A stretch of DNA of 64,000 nt. Origin: Saprospiraceae bacterium (GTDB lineage Bacteria; Bacteroidota; Bacteroidia; Chitinophagales; Saprospiraceae). The stretch covers positions 62,001 through 126,000 of the forward strand of contig JADJVK010000009.1 of NCBI GenBank assembly GCA_016710625.1, in the 5' to 3' direction. The notes beneath the pieces are model-generated. The model ran no database searches, was not told where the DNA came from, and saw nothing but the letters and a program-made list of their open reading frames with translations. The position numbers were made by a program, and so were the translations under genes. Shown in pieces: positions 9,970-19,631 of the stretch (the first letter of the stretch is position 1; each line of letters begins with the position of its first letter).

Positions 9970-12027
9970 CTAATTCGATTCATTCAATTTTCTTTTCAAA
10001 TAATAATAAGTTTCAACTTGTGTTCGAATCGGAATATCTTTATGTTTTCGATATTCATTTTGCTTTTTATAATGTATCCTTCTTGCTTTTACAGTGTCAT
10101 TTAATTGAATATCAATTAATTCTAAAATTGTTTTTTTGATAGACTCATCCAAAACTGGAAATGCAGTTTCAACTCTATAGGACAAATTTCTCGTCATCCA
10201 ATCTGCTGAGGATAGATAAACTTTGGTATCGCCATTATTATTAAAAATAAATACTCGGCTATGTTCTAAAAATTTATCAACAATACTTATCGCTTCAATA
10301 TTGGCACTTATTTCAGGAATTCCTGGAATCAAACAACAAATACCCCTAATGATTAATTTTATTTTAACACCAGCTTGACTAGCTTTATATAACAAATTTA
10401 TCATAGAGATATCCTCTAAGCTATTCATTTTTAGAGTCATAGATGCTGGCAATCCCTCTTTGGCAAATTGAATCTCTTTTTGAATCATCTTTTCCAAACT
10501 CTCTCTAAGGTTGAATTGTCCCACCAACAACTGTTTAAATTCTTTCTGTGGAACTTTAACCGTTTCAAGGAATGAAAATACTTGTATTAATTCATCAATT
10601 AATAATGTTTTTGAAGTGAAAATACCTAAGTCAGTATAGATTTTGGAAGTATCTTCATGAAAATTACCAGTACTCAAATAAGCATAATACTTCGGCTTTT
10701 CATTCTCGATTCTTCTAACTAAAGCTAGTTTTGAATGGACTTTTACTCCAGGGAAACTATAGTGTACCTCTACCCCAGCCTTTTCCAATTGTTCCCCCCA
10801 AAAAAGATTGGATTCTTCATCAAATCTTGCTTTAATTTCAATAAAAGCAGAAACTTTTTTCCCATTTTTAGCTGCTCTCATCAAAGCGTTCATGATTCTT
10901 GACTGCTTTGCCACTCTATATTGGATAATTTTAATATGAGTCACAGTAGGATCATTCGCAGCTTGTTCGAAAAAATTAATAACAGAATCGAACGAATGAT
11001 ATGGTGGATGAATTAAGTAATCCTTATTTGCTATATTTTCAAAAATATTATTTGATTCTAAATCAGGTAATTGGAGTTGTTCTAAAGGTGCATATTTTAA
11101 TTGAGAATTACCAAAAGAGGGAAATCCGAAAAAGTCAGAATTGTTATGGTATCTTCCTTCAGGAATTGCTTCATTTTTACTGATTTCAAAAGTTTCTAAC
11201 AAAAAGTTCAGTAAATGATCAGGCATTTTCTTATCATATACGAATCTTGATGCTGGTCCAACATTTCTTTTAGTCAGGCTATTTTTTAATTTATTGACCA
11301 AATCACCAGAAAATTCATCATCAATATATAATTCTGCATCTCTTGATAGCTTTATAGAAAATGCATCTCGAATATCATAACCAGGAAATAATTTGTTGGC
11401 GGAAAAACGTACGATATCATCCAACATAATGATTTCTTTCTTTCCTGGTTTTGAAGGTGGCAACTGAATGAATCTCGGTAAATGATCAGAAGGTAATTTT
11501 ATAATAGCATATTGATTATTAGTATTTTGTGAATTTTTATCTTTCATCCAAAGGCTAATATATAAAGAGCCATTATTCAAAAATGGCCTAATTTTATTTT
11601 TAATTAGAAGTACTGGCTGAACAAATGGTAAAAGATTATTGAGAAAATAGTTTTCTATAAAATTTTTTTGTTCTTCATTCAAATCCAATCTTCTTAAAAT
11701 ATAAATTTGGTTTAATTTTAGCTCAGGAATAATTACATTATTCAATAAATTTACAAATTCGCTTTGCTGATTTTTAATTATGGATATTATTTCTGCCAAA
11801 ACTATTTTGGGTTCAAAATCCAATTCACGAATCGTTTTTTTTCCTAATCGTTCTAAACTTCTTAAATGAGCAACCCTAACTCTAAAAAATTCATCCAAAT
11901 TTGATGAAAAAATAGCAAGAAATTTTATTCTTTCCATTAATGGAACAGATGGGTCTTTTGCTTCTTGTAAAACTCGATAATTAAAAGAAAGCCAGCTAAT
12001 ATCTCTATTCGTAATATGTTTACTCAT
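9970..12027 (-). CDS. ppk1: Polyphosphate kinase 1
   Basis: Reversible polymerisation of ATP gamma-phosphate into inorganic polyphosphate, membrane-associated in many bacteria. The 685 residues cover the four PPK1 domains: N-terminal (NRDISWLSFNYRVLQEA), head, and two C-terminal phospholipase-D-like domains. The autophosphorylated His lies in STGNFHEDTSKIYTD (about residue 457), and the second-domain motif SADWMTRNLSYRVE is present. It starts nine bases after the DUF72 stop, so the two form an operon with DUF72 first. The intact frame implies a capacity for polyphosphate storage or stress signalling. Confidence 0.97.
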   Translation of the reverse strand: MSKHITNRDISWLSFNYRVLQEAKDPSVPLMERIKFLAIFSSNLDEFFRVRVAHLRSLERLGKKTIRELDFEPKIVLAEIISIIKNQQSEFVNLLNNVIIPELKLNQIYILRRLDLNEEQKNFIENYFLNNLLPFVQPVLLIKNKIRPFLNNGSLYISLWMKDKNSQNTNNQYAIIKLPSDHLPRFIQLPPSKPGKKEIIMLDDIVRFSANKLFPGYDIRDAFSIKLSRDAELYIDDEFSGDLVNKLKNSLTKRNVGPASRFVYDKKMPDHLLNFLLETFEISKNEAIPEGRYHNNSDFFGFPSFGNSQLKYAPLEQLQLPDLESNNIFENIANKDYLIHPPYHSFDSVINFFEQAANDPTVTHIKIIQYRVAKQSRIMNALMRAAKNGKKVSAFIEIKARFDEESNLFWGEQLEKAGVEVHYSFPGVKVHSKLALVRRIENEKPKYYAYLSTGNFHEDTSKIYTDLGIFTSKTLLIDELIQVFSFLETVKVPQKEFKQLLVGQFNLRESLEKMIQKEIQFAKEGLPASMTLKMNSLEDISMINLLYKASQAGVKIKLIIRGICCLIPGIPEISANIEAISIVDKFLEHSRVFIFNNNGDTKVYLSSADWMTRNLSYRVETAFPVLDESIKKTILELIDIQLNDTVKARRIHYKKQNEYRKHKDIPIRTQVETYYYLKRKLNESN

Positions 12028-12036
12028 CTTATACCA

Positions 12037-12972
12037 TTAAAATAAACTTAATTGTTTACCATCATTTTCAAAAAACGTAGGTAAAGTTAGTTTGTTCGTT
12101 ATCCATTTAGAATTGGAATGTTCTATCATGTATTGAACTAGTACAGGAACAAAATTACTATCAAAACTGTGCATAAAAAAATAAACATTTAATAATCCAA
12201 CGCTATACCAATGATTTATTTTATCTATCCAATCATCTAATCTCTTAAAATCAATTTGTGGCTGGTTGGTGGCTACAAATCGAACCATTATCGTGTCATT
12301 GGGAATATACTGATGTAAAACATCTCTTCTTCCTGCAACATCAGTTATAACTAATCCCATTTTTCTTTGATTTAAAAAATTCAAAAAATCAGGATTGTTT
12401 TCAAATTGTTGAAACCAAGATGTATGACGAAACTCTAAAAGTAAAGGAAAATTTAGATTCAATTGATCTAACCATTTCATTAATTTCAATTGATTTTTTA
12501 TTGAAAATTTATTAGGGAATTGTATGAAAATAACACCAATTTGGGATTCTAAATGTGAAATTGTACTTATGAATTGATCAAAAAGTGCTTCGGATTCCCC
12601 AAAATCATCAGCTCTGCTAATTCCTTGAAACACTTTGATACAGAATTTAAAATCAGCGGGTACAACAGATTTCCATTTATTTACAGTTTGAAAGTTAGGT
12701 ATTTGATAAAAAGTAACATTGCATTCAATAGAATTAAATTGTTGGCTATATGCTTTTAAAAAATCCTTTGGTTTTGTATTTGAGGGATACCAAGATCCTA
12801 CCCATTCTGGCATAGTCCAACCTGTACCACCAACATAAAGAGATTTAGTTTGATTTTTTTCTAGATTTTCAAGAAAATGTAATGAAATATTAGGTGTTGA
12901 GCCTAAATTAAAGTCTATTTCATCAAATTGTTCTATTCTGCCAAACTCCATCCATTTATTTTTGATTTGCAA
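12037..12972 (-). CDS. DUF72 family TIM-barrel protein
   Basis: Member of the widespread DUF72 (YecE-like) family with a TIM-barrel fold and no agreed biochemical function. Family marks: YVGGTGWTMPEWVGSWYP near residue 47, FNSIECNVTFYQIP, DFKFCIKVFQGISR and LLEFRHTSW. Its 311 residues exceed the usual 230-280 because of an N-terminal extension of about 45 residues before the first barrel strand; a later start cannot be excluded. It is first in a two-gene operon with ppk1. Metal or nucleic-acid roles proposed for the family cannot be judged from this sequence. Confidence 0.88.
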   Translation of the reverse strand: MQIKNKWMEFGRIEQFDEIDFNLGSTPNISLHFLENLEKNQTKSLYVGGTGWTMPEWVGSWYPSNTKPKDFLKAYSQQFNSIECNVTFYQIPNFQTVNKWKSVVPADFKFCIKVFQGISRADDFGESEALFDQFISTISHLESQIGVIFIQFPNKFSIKNQLKLMKWLDQLNLNFPLLLEFRHTSWFQQFENNPDFLNFLNQRKMGLVITDVAGRRDVLHQYIPNDTIMVRFVATNQPQIDFKRLDDWIDKINHWYSVGLLNVYFFMHSFDSNFVPVLVQYMIEHSNSKWITNKLTLPTFFENDGKQLSLF

Positions 12973-13069
12973 AATAATTATTTATTATAATTTCCCAGTT
13001 ATTCTTAGATTATTTTAAAATAAATAATCAGTATGCAAACAATTTTGTGAAAATATTATTTCTATTTTA

Positions 13070-13588
13070 ATGAAAGTTATCAATATACATCATAGAATAA
13101 TTAAACAGCCGATTGAGGAAATTGCAAAGCTATTCTCTACTTTGTCCTCAGAAAATGATAGGATTATGCCAACTAATTCTTGGCCTCCTATGAAATTAGA
13201 TAATGGTTTACAAATTGGTTCCAAAGGAGGACATGGTCCAATAAAATATCAAGTTATTCAAAGTGTTCCTAATCAAAAAATACAATTTAAATTTTTAAAA
13301 CCAGAAGGTTTTAATGGATTTCATCAATTTGAAATTAGCCCAATAGACCAAGGCACTTCTGAAATAAAACATACCATTGATATGCAAACATCGCCAATAG
13401 CATCCATTAAATGGTTATTTGCAATCCGTTGGTTGCATGATGCATTAATTGAAGATGGTTTTGACAAAGTTGAAAATTACTTTTTAATGGAAAATCAATA
13501 TAAAAAGAGTGAATGGAATTTTTGGGTGAAATTTTTAAGAAAGGTAATGAAGCCAAAAAAAATTAGGTCAAAGAAACAACTATTATAA
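13070..13588 (+). CDS. SRPBCC (START-like) domain protein
   Basis: Small soluble protein of 172 residues with the helix-grip layout of the SRPBCC/polyketide-cyclase superfamily: an N-terminal strand and helix (HHRIIKQPIEEIAKLFSTLS), a central antiparallel sheet (GPIKYQVIQSVPNQKIQFKF, FHQFEISPIDQG, SEIKHTIDMQ) and a long C-terminal helix (LHDALIEDGFDKVENYF). Such domains bind hydrophobic ligands in a central cavity; the ligand here is unknown. The C-terminus is basic (KVMKPKKIRSKKQ). It is transcribed alone, divergent from the DUF72 gene and convergent with the tRNA genes. Confidence 0.8.
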   Translation: MKVINIHHRIIKQPIEEIAKLFSTLSSENDRIMPTNSWPPMKLDNGLQIGSKGGHGPIKYQVIQSVPNQKIQFKFLKPEGFNGFHQFEISPIDQGTSEIKHTIDMQTSPIASIKWLFAIRWLHDALIEDGFDKVENYFLMENQYKKSEWNFWVKFLRKVMKPKKIRSKKQLL

Positions 13589-13663
13589 TTCCGAAAAGAC
13601 ACTATTTTTTTTGAACTTTTCGATATGTTGACTGGAAACTGACTGGAAATTGCCTATTTCCCC

Positions 13664-13701
13664 AAAAAAGAAAAGCAAGAATTTCCGAAGAAACCCTTGC
13701 T
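13664..13701 (-). terminator. tRNA transcript terminator with UUCG loop
   Basis: On the minus strand, AGCAAG GG TTTC pairs with GAAA TT CTTGCT (two G-U pairs) around a TTCG tetraloop and is followed by a T-rich tract (TTTTCTTTTTT). It lies ten bases downstream of the tRNA-Pro 3' end and closes the tRNA-Ser/tRNA-Pro unit. Confidence 0.8.
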
Positions 13702-13710
13702 ATCTTTTGT

Positions 13711-13784
13711 CGGGGCACCAGGATTCGAACCTGGGACCCCCTGCTCCCAAAGCAGGTACGCTAACCGGACTGCGCTACGCCCCG
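13711..13784 (-). tRNA. tRNA-Pro (anticodon TGG)
   Basis: A 74-base cloverleaf. Acceptor CGGGGCG pairs with TGCCCCG (one G-U), the D arm has GGTTAG, the anticodon stem/loop is CTGCT TTGGGAG.. with anticodon TGG, and the T arm has the GGTTCGAATCC core. The 3' CCA is not encoded. It shares a unit with the tRNA-Ser 27 bases upstream. Confidence 0.96.
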
Positions 13785-13811
13785 AAACTATTTGACAACC
13801 AATAAAAGAAG

Positions 13812-13898
13812 CGGGAGAGAGGGATTCGAACCCTCGGTACAGTTTACCCGTACGTCAGTTTAGCAAACTGGTGGTTTCAGCCTCTCACCCATCCCTCC
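13812..13898 (-). tRNA. tRNA-Ser (anticodon GCT)
   Basis: An 87-base class II tRNA with a long variable arm (ACGTACGGGTAAACTGTACC), anticodon loop TTGCTAA and T arm GAGGGTTCGAATCCCTC. The acceptor stem reads poorly: GGAGGGA against TCTCCCG gives an A-C mismatch, a G-U pair and an unpaired end. That may be a true feature or a base error, since this window has many. CCA is not encoded. Confidence 0.9.
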
Positions 13899-13930
13899 TT
13901 CTGACAATATATCTTGTGTCAAAAGCGATG

Positions 13931-13963
13931 CAAATATACAACCTTATAATTGATATATTCAAA
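13931..13963 (-). promoter_or_regulatory. Promoter of the tRNA unit
   Basis: On the minus strand, TTTG (13963-13960), a 21-base spacer and TATATTTG (13938-13931) match the Bacteroidota -33/-7 pattern closely, 33 bases upstream of the tRNA-Ser 5' end. This is the best-spaced promoter in the window. The 13589-14065 gap holds the terminator, two tRNAs and this promoter, and nothing else that I can see. Confidence 0.7.
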
Positions 13964-14065
13964 TTTTTTGAATACTTTTTTTATTTATTTTGTGAAATAA
14001 ATCGAAGATTGTTCCTAATCAATTAGTTCTTAGAAAGTTGTATTTCGAAGATTTATTAAAATTAT

Positions 14066-15493
14066 TTATGAGTTAATACTCATTTTAATATTTTTCTCGA
14101 TAGTTTCTACGGTGTCTTTAAAAACCGGATCGATATGCATCATATCTACAATGGATTTGCAAGAATAAATAACTGTACTATGATCTTTTCCGCCAAATAA
14201 TTGCCCAATAGACTTTAAAGAATTGCCTGTCAAATTTTTAGCTAGATACATAGTTAATTGACGTGCTTCAACATAATTTCTTTTTCTTGACTTACCCTGA
14301 ATTTTATCCAAAGGTATATTCAAATGAGTTGAAACCATATTCAAAATATGGTCTATTGTCAATTCTTTTGTGGTGTTTCTAACGAATTTCTTAATAATAT
14401 CTTTTACTATTGCTAAATCAATATTTTTCTTATTCAAAGACAATTCTGCAATGATAGATACCATCACACCTTCCAATTCTCTGATATTATTCGAAATATT
14501 ATAGCAAATATATTCCATGATATGTTTATCCAATTTCACATTCTCCTTTTCCAATTTCTTTTCAAGGATAGCAATTCTGGTATTAATATCTGGCATGGTC
14601 AAATCAGCTGTTAATCCCCATTTGAATCTTGAGATCAATCGCTCTTCTATTCCCTCTAAATCTTTTGGCGGCTTATCCGAAGTAATGATTATCTGTTTTC
14701 CTGTTTGGTGCAATTGATTGAAAATATGAAAGAAAACTTCTTGTGTTGCCTTTTTATTTCCAAGAAATTGTATGTCATCCACGATGAGCAAATCAATCGT
14801 TTCATAAAAATTGGTTACATCAGTAATAGACTGATTTTTAATAGATTGAACTATTTGAGTAACAAATTTTTCAGATGAAATATACAAAACATTTTTGGTT
14901 GGAAACTTTTTAAGTGTTTCGTTTCCAATAGAATGTACTAGATGAGATTTGCCTAGTCCAGAATCTCCATAAATTACCAAAGGATTAAATGCTGTCAAGC
15001 CAGGTTTAGCAGCAATTTCTTTACCTGCTGATCTAGCTAGTCGATTACATTCCCCTTCAATAAAATTTTCAAAAGTATAATTTGAATTTAATTGAGAATC
15101 AACTTTTATTTTTCGAATTCCAGGAATGACAAATGGATTTTTTATCTGTTTGGAATCCATCAAGCCATTTGTTGATTCATGACTTTTTGAATTACCTTCT
15201 ATTTTTGTAGGTTTTGTATCATTACTTTTGTTCATCAAGATTTGATACTCTAGCCTACCCTTTTCTCCCAGCTCCTGACGAATCGTAACTTTTAGTAAAT
15301 TGATATAATGTTCTTCAAGCCACTCATAAAAGAATTTATTTGGAACTTGAATTGTAAGTGCAGCATCTTGTAATTTTACTGGACGTATCGGTTCAAACCA
15401 AGTTTTGAAACTTTGTTGATTTACGTTCTGCTTAATTGTTTTCAAACAATTTTCCCAGATTAATTTACAATCATGTATTTCTACACTATTCAT
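14066..15493 (-). CDS. dnaA: Chromosomal replication initiator DnaA
   Basis: ATP-dependent initiator that binds DnaA boxes and opens oriC. All four domains are visible in 475 residues: helical domain I (IWENCLKTIKQNVNQQSFKTW), a linker (about 88-135), the AAA+ module with Walker A GDSGLGKS (176-183) and Walker B LLIVDDIQF, and a C-terminal DNA-binding domain with the signature GGKDHSTVIYSCKSI. The frame is intact. I see no cluster of DnaA boxes (TTATNCACA-like) in the flanking gaps, so the gene does not mark oriC here. The 197-base upstream gap to the dynamin-like gene is AT-rich and should hold its promoter, though no clean TAnnTTTG was found. Confidence 0.97.
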   Translation of the reverse strand: MNSVEIHDCKLIWENCLKTIKQNVNQQSFKTWFEPIRPVKLQDAALTIQVPNKFFYEWLEEHYINLLKVTIRQELGEKGRLEYQILMNKSNDTKPTKIEGNSKSHESTNGLMDSKQIKNPFVIPGIRKIKVDSQLNSNYTFENFIEGECNRLARSAGKEIAAKPGLTAFNPLVIYGDSGLGKSHLVHSIGNETLKKFPTKNVLYISSEKFVTQIVQSIKNQSITDVTNFYETIDLLIVDDIQFLGNKKATQEVFFHIFNQLHQTGKQIIITSDKPPKDLEGIEERLISRFKWGLTADLTMPDINTRIAILEKKLEKENVKLDKHIMEYICYNISNNIRELEGVMVSIIAELSLNKKNIDLAIVKDIIKKFVRNTTKELTIDHILNMVSTHLNIPLDKIQGKSRKRNYVEARQLTMYLAKNLTGNSLKSIGQLFGGKDHSTVIYSCKSIVDMMHIDPVFKDTVETIEKNIKMSINS

Positions 15494-15690
15494 TAAATTT
15501 ATTTGTTTCCTGTTTTTAATAATAATATTGGAACTAGCAAAAGTCTAAAAAAAAATGATTATTCTATAACAAATTGAGAAATATTTTAATATTTATATTT
15601 TGTAAATATGATAATAAAATAATACATAATTGATTGATAGTCAATATAAAAAGTAAATTTAGAAATTATATAATCTTGTCAGTCAGTTGA

Positions 15691-17453
15691 TTATTTATTT
15701 TGAATGGAATTATTGATTTCAATGTTTAAATCTCTTTGAACTTCATCAAATTTGGATCGTACATTTTTATGAGTATCCGAAATATTGTTTAATAATAATT
15801 CTTCATTTGCAAACAAAGCATCCAAATCTCTAAAATTAGAATTTATTTTTGTTTTGATATTTTTAACATAGGTTTTCAATTTTGTATCAAGCATTGTTTC
15901 TAATAATGATTGACCTTTATCTATTTCTTCTTGAAAAGCATTGATTACTTTACTTCTTTGAATTCCTACTGTGATACCTGCAAAAAGAATCCCAATAGTG
16001 GTTAATATTCCTCCAGTCACATCAAAAACAGTTGCTTTAGTCACAGCAGATAAAATGACACCAATAATTGCTAATCCACCACCAGTTGCCAAATTAGGAG
16101 AAAGAGATTTTGTCCCTTCCATGATAGTTTCATCCGTAAAACTTTCAGATTTCGACATGAATTTTGTAAAAGAATCTTGTAAATCTTTCAATACACCATT
16201 TCTTTTCTCCGTTATAGTTGAAAAAATATCATCATCGTTATTTTTTATCTCATAAGCACCAGTTTTTATTTTGAGCTCAATCATTCTTGCCATTTGCTGA
16301 ATACTATCCACCAAATCCATCACCCCATCATTCAATTTCACTTTTAAAGATTCTTGTAGGTTTTTTTCCAAATCTGTTGTTAGATTGGATAACCAAACTT
16401 TTGAGGATGCATCTTGGTTAAATATTGAAGCAAATGATCTTTTAATTAATGAACCAAATGACAAACCTTTCTCTAACTCAAATTTTGTATTCGCTGTATT
16501 TTTTTATAAACATTTACTAAATTCTCAATTAAAATATCAACTTGGTTATATGATTTTTTTTCTTGATGATTTAATGTTTCATGAATATCATTTCTAAAAG
16601 ATTTGTCTTGCTCGAATTGTTGTTTTCTATTTTCAATCTTAGTATGAATCTTATCTAAAATGTTATTTGCAGTATCTAAGTTGTTCTTTATCTTTTCAAA
16701 TTTTGATTTACCTCCAGTTACATTATTCAAAATATACTGCCTAACTCCATAAAACCCACTTTGATCGGATAACCCTTCAAGTTCATTTTTAGCAGACACA
16801 CAAAATATTTCTGGTTTTTCAATTCCTTTTCGCTGAGCCATATTGAATAAACCATTCACATTGACTACCAAATCTTCTGCATTCAAAAGATCTTTTTGTT
16901 GCAAAACAAAAATTATCTTTTTCCTCCAATCTTTGTGAATGAAATCGAAAAATTCCCATGCTGATTGTCTGTATGGGTTTTTTGCTTCAAAAACAAAAAT
17001 AATTAAATCTGAAACTGGAATAAATTGCTCTGTAATTTCTTGATGATGAGCTACTATCGTATTTGTACCAGGAGTGTCAACTACAGCAATTTCTTTTAGA
17101 ATTGGTTCATTGACAAATATTTTTTTCAAATATGGATTGACAATAATGGTTGATTCTTGTTCCCCATATAGAATTTGTTGAATCGTATCTGTCATTGGGG
17201 CTGGTGAAACAGCACAAATATCTTTCCCAGTCTTTAGCAAAGCATTGATGAAACTACTTTTGCCAGCCTTAACTTCACCGACAATTACAAACATGTAAGG
17301 TTCGAACAATCTACTTCTTAAATCACTAACAGTATTAGATAACTCTTGGTTTTGTATTTGTAGTGTTAAGTCGTGTAATTCTTTTATTGTCTGATCAGTT
17401 CTACCACGAAGAATTTGAAATTTCTCAGAAATTATGCTTTGATCCATATTCAT
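15691..17453 (-). CDS. Bacterial dynamin-like GTPase (frame-restored)
   Basis: Large GTPase of the dynamin superfamily, probably membrane-remodelling. G1 is GEVKAGKS (59-66), G3 is DTPGTN, and a G4-like motif appears as LQQKDLLN. Long charged helices follow (NILDKIHTKIENRKQQFEQD), then a hydrophobic hairpin (GGGLAIIGVILSAVT, GGILTTIGILFAGITVGI) that would act as the membrane paddle, then a C-terminal coiled coil. As read, it is two frames, 16473-17453 and 15691-16464. One A missing in the A7 run (T run 16499-16505 on the plus strand) restores NVYKKNTANTKFELEKGLSF and gives about 587 residues. Location is inferred to be the inner face of the cytoplasmic membrane. Possible roles include membrane stress, division or phage tolerance; nothing here decides between them. 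Confidence 0.85.
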
Positions 17454-17527
17454 TCATTATATCTATAATACAACAAAATTACAAATTAGTCACTATAAAA
17501 GATATATATTGAGTTAAATAATCTGAA

Positions 17528-18085
17528 TTATAAATACAAGTTAGATTCTGGACCCATATTAAAGAGTAAATCAATTATAGATAAGTTCTCTTGAAACTCA
17601 AACCTTTCTGAGAAAACTTGATTATAAATTTTGAAAGTGTTTTTTTCTTTCTTGTCAAATAATTCTTTTTCAAATACTTGAGAGAATTTTAATTCATTTG
17701 GAATACATAAAGGAGTTTTTAAATTTTCAATTATATTCAAATTAAAATCAAATAAAAATTCATATTTTTTTAAAACCAATTTTTCAATTAAATTTTCATA
17801 ATCTACAAAAAAAGAGGATTTTCCATAAGCTGATTTTATGGACATCCAATGGTGCTTTTGCCAATCATAATCATACGATATTTTAACATCTAATATATTT
17901 TGTTTAGAATTTTTACCTTTTTTTAATGGTATTGAAAGATTCATTAACCCATTGGCAGACAATATAGTACATTTATTTCTGAGCCCTCCTTTTTGATAAT
18001 TTTCATGTTTTTCGATAATTAAATCCTCTGATTTTAAGGAACTAAAAAACGAAATATTTGGAAAATATTGGATTTCAAATTTCAT
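17528..18085 (-). CDS. WbqC-like family protein
   Basis: WbqC family member of 185 residues. The family is frequent in Bacteroidota and often sits near polysaccharide or lipoprotein-processing genes; its enzymatic activity is not settled. Family landmarks: an N-terminal QYFPNISFF strand, the ENYQKGGLRNKCTI segment, ANGLMNLSIPLKKG, and the HHWMSIKSAYGKSSFF block that typifies it. It is slightly shorter than usual (about 200-240), but no break is evident. It lies upstream of the dynamin-like gene in the same direction with a 74-base gap, so co-transcription is possible. Confidence 0.85.
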   Translation of the reverse strand: MKFEIQYFPNISFFSSLKSEDLIIEKHENYQKGGLRNKCTILSANGLMNLSIPLKKGKNSKQNILDVKISYDYDWQKHHWMSIKSAYGKSSFFVDYENLIEKLVLKKYEFLFDFNLNIIENLKTPLCIPNELKFSQVFEKELFDKKEKNTFKIYNQVFSERFEFQENLSIIDLLFNMGPESNLYL

Positions 18086-18240
18086 GGATTTTACTTTTTT
18101 TTAGCACAATATTAATTTAATTTTTCAAAATTGATATTTATAAAATAAAAGATAATTTAGTATTTTATTTTTTTAATTTATGTAACTTATTTTTTCATTA
18201 ATACGTATGAAAAAATATCTTAATAAAATGTTAAATTACA

Positions 18241-19574
18241 ATGAAAAAACAAATTATTCTATCAAGCCTCTTGACTATTTTTATTGTTTTTATTTCCTGC
18301 AAAACTAAAAACATTAATTACCAAAAGGAAGCTGCAAATGCAGATTTATATAGAGCAGGCCTTGTTAAAATAGTAGATATAATTACACATGATATATTTG
18401 CTCCACCAGTAGCTAGTAGAATTTTCACCTATGCATCGATTGCTGGTTATGAAGCTCAATTACCAGGAAATCCAAAGTTCAAATCTTTTGCAAATCAATT
18501 AAATGGATTAAAGCCTGCTACACAACCTGAGGCAGGTGCTGAATATTGTTTTCCAGTTTGTGGAAGCATTGCAATGATGAAAGTAGGAAAAGCATTGACT
18601 TTTTCTGGAGATAGTATTGAAGTATATAGAACTGAATTAATCAAAAAGTTTGAAAAATTGGGAGTTCCAAATGATGTGATGTCTAGGTCAATTGCATATG
18701 GAGATGCAGTTGGCAATCATATTTTAACTTGGGCAGCAAATGATAATTATAAACAATTGAGAACAGCTCAGAAATATGCTGTAAATTTTGAAAAATTAGA
18801 AACCTGGAAACCAACTGGACCAATGTATAGTGATGCTCTTGAACCGCATTGGGGTGAAATGAGAACTTTAGTTCTTGATTCTGCTAGTCAATTCAGACCT
18901 GAAAGGCCAGCACCTTTTAGTAAAGAAAAAGGTAGTTTATTGTATAAGCAAGCAATGGAAGTTTATGATAGCGTTGCAAATAATAATGATTTTACAAGAG
19001 AAACTGCAAAATATTGGGATGATAATGCAATGGCAACAGAAGTTACTGGACATGTGATGATGACAAAGAAAAAAATATCTCCTGGTGGTCACTGGATTAT
19101 GATTGCAGATAACGTAACAAGACAAAAAGGTTATGATGTGATGCAAACTGCTGAAACTTTTGCAATGGTTTCTATTGGATTATATGAAGCATTTATTTCT
19201 TGTTGGAAAGAAAAATATGAGTCAGAATATATCCGACCTGAAACTTATATCAATCAATTTATTAATAAAGAATGGACACTGTTTTTGCAAACCCCTCCAT
19301 TTCCTGAATATACTTTGGGCACAGCGTAATTACAGGATCAGCAGCAACTATCCTAACAGAATATATTGGGGATAATTATACGTTTTCTGATAGTACAGAA
19401 ATGTATTTAAATTTCAAACCTCGAACATATAAATCATTTATGGCTGCCTCAAATGAAGCTGCATTAAGTAGAATGTATGGTGGTATCCATTTTAGACCAG
19501 CTATTGAAAATGGTCAAACACAAGGTAAAGCTGTTGGTAAATATATTATTTCAAAAATTAAAACTAAAAATTAA
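18241..19574 (+). CDS. Vanadium-dependent haloperoxidase-like (PAP2) lipoprotein (frame-restored)
   Basis: Envelope lipoprotein: the signal sequence ends in a lipobox with C20 (IVFISC). The rest resembles vanadium-dependent haloperoxidases of the PAP2 phosphatase superfamily, with all three oxyanion-site motifs: a K/RP segment (WKEKYESEYIRPE), a GHS segment and SRMYGGIHFRPA. As read, the frame stops at 19329 after PEYTLGTA. One missing base at 19314-19316 restores a GHSVITGSAAT motif and the remaining 80 residues, giving about 444. Bacteroidota carry many such lipoproteins whose substrate is unknown; halide oxidation and phosphatase activity are both possible. It is transcribed alone, with an AT-rich upstream gap. 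Confidence 0.83.
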
Positions 19575-19595
19575 TAAAATTGAGTTAGTTTAAAT

Positions 19596-19603
19596 TATTT
19601 TTG
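19596..19603 (+). promoter_or_regulatory. Candidate -7 element upstream of glmM
   Basis: TATTTTTG matching TAnnTTTG, 28 bases before the TTG start at 19632 and 22 bases after the haloperoxidase-like gene ends. No -33 element at proper spacing. Confidence 0.35.
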
Positions 19604-19631
19604 CCAAACTTAATTTTTAAATTTTAGTATT

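Noticed and set aside
14066..15690. Possible oriC beside dnaA
   Set aside because: No cluster of DnaA boxes or AT-rich 13-mers with boxes was found in the flanking gaps; AT-richness alone is normal here.
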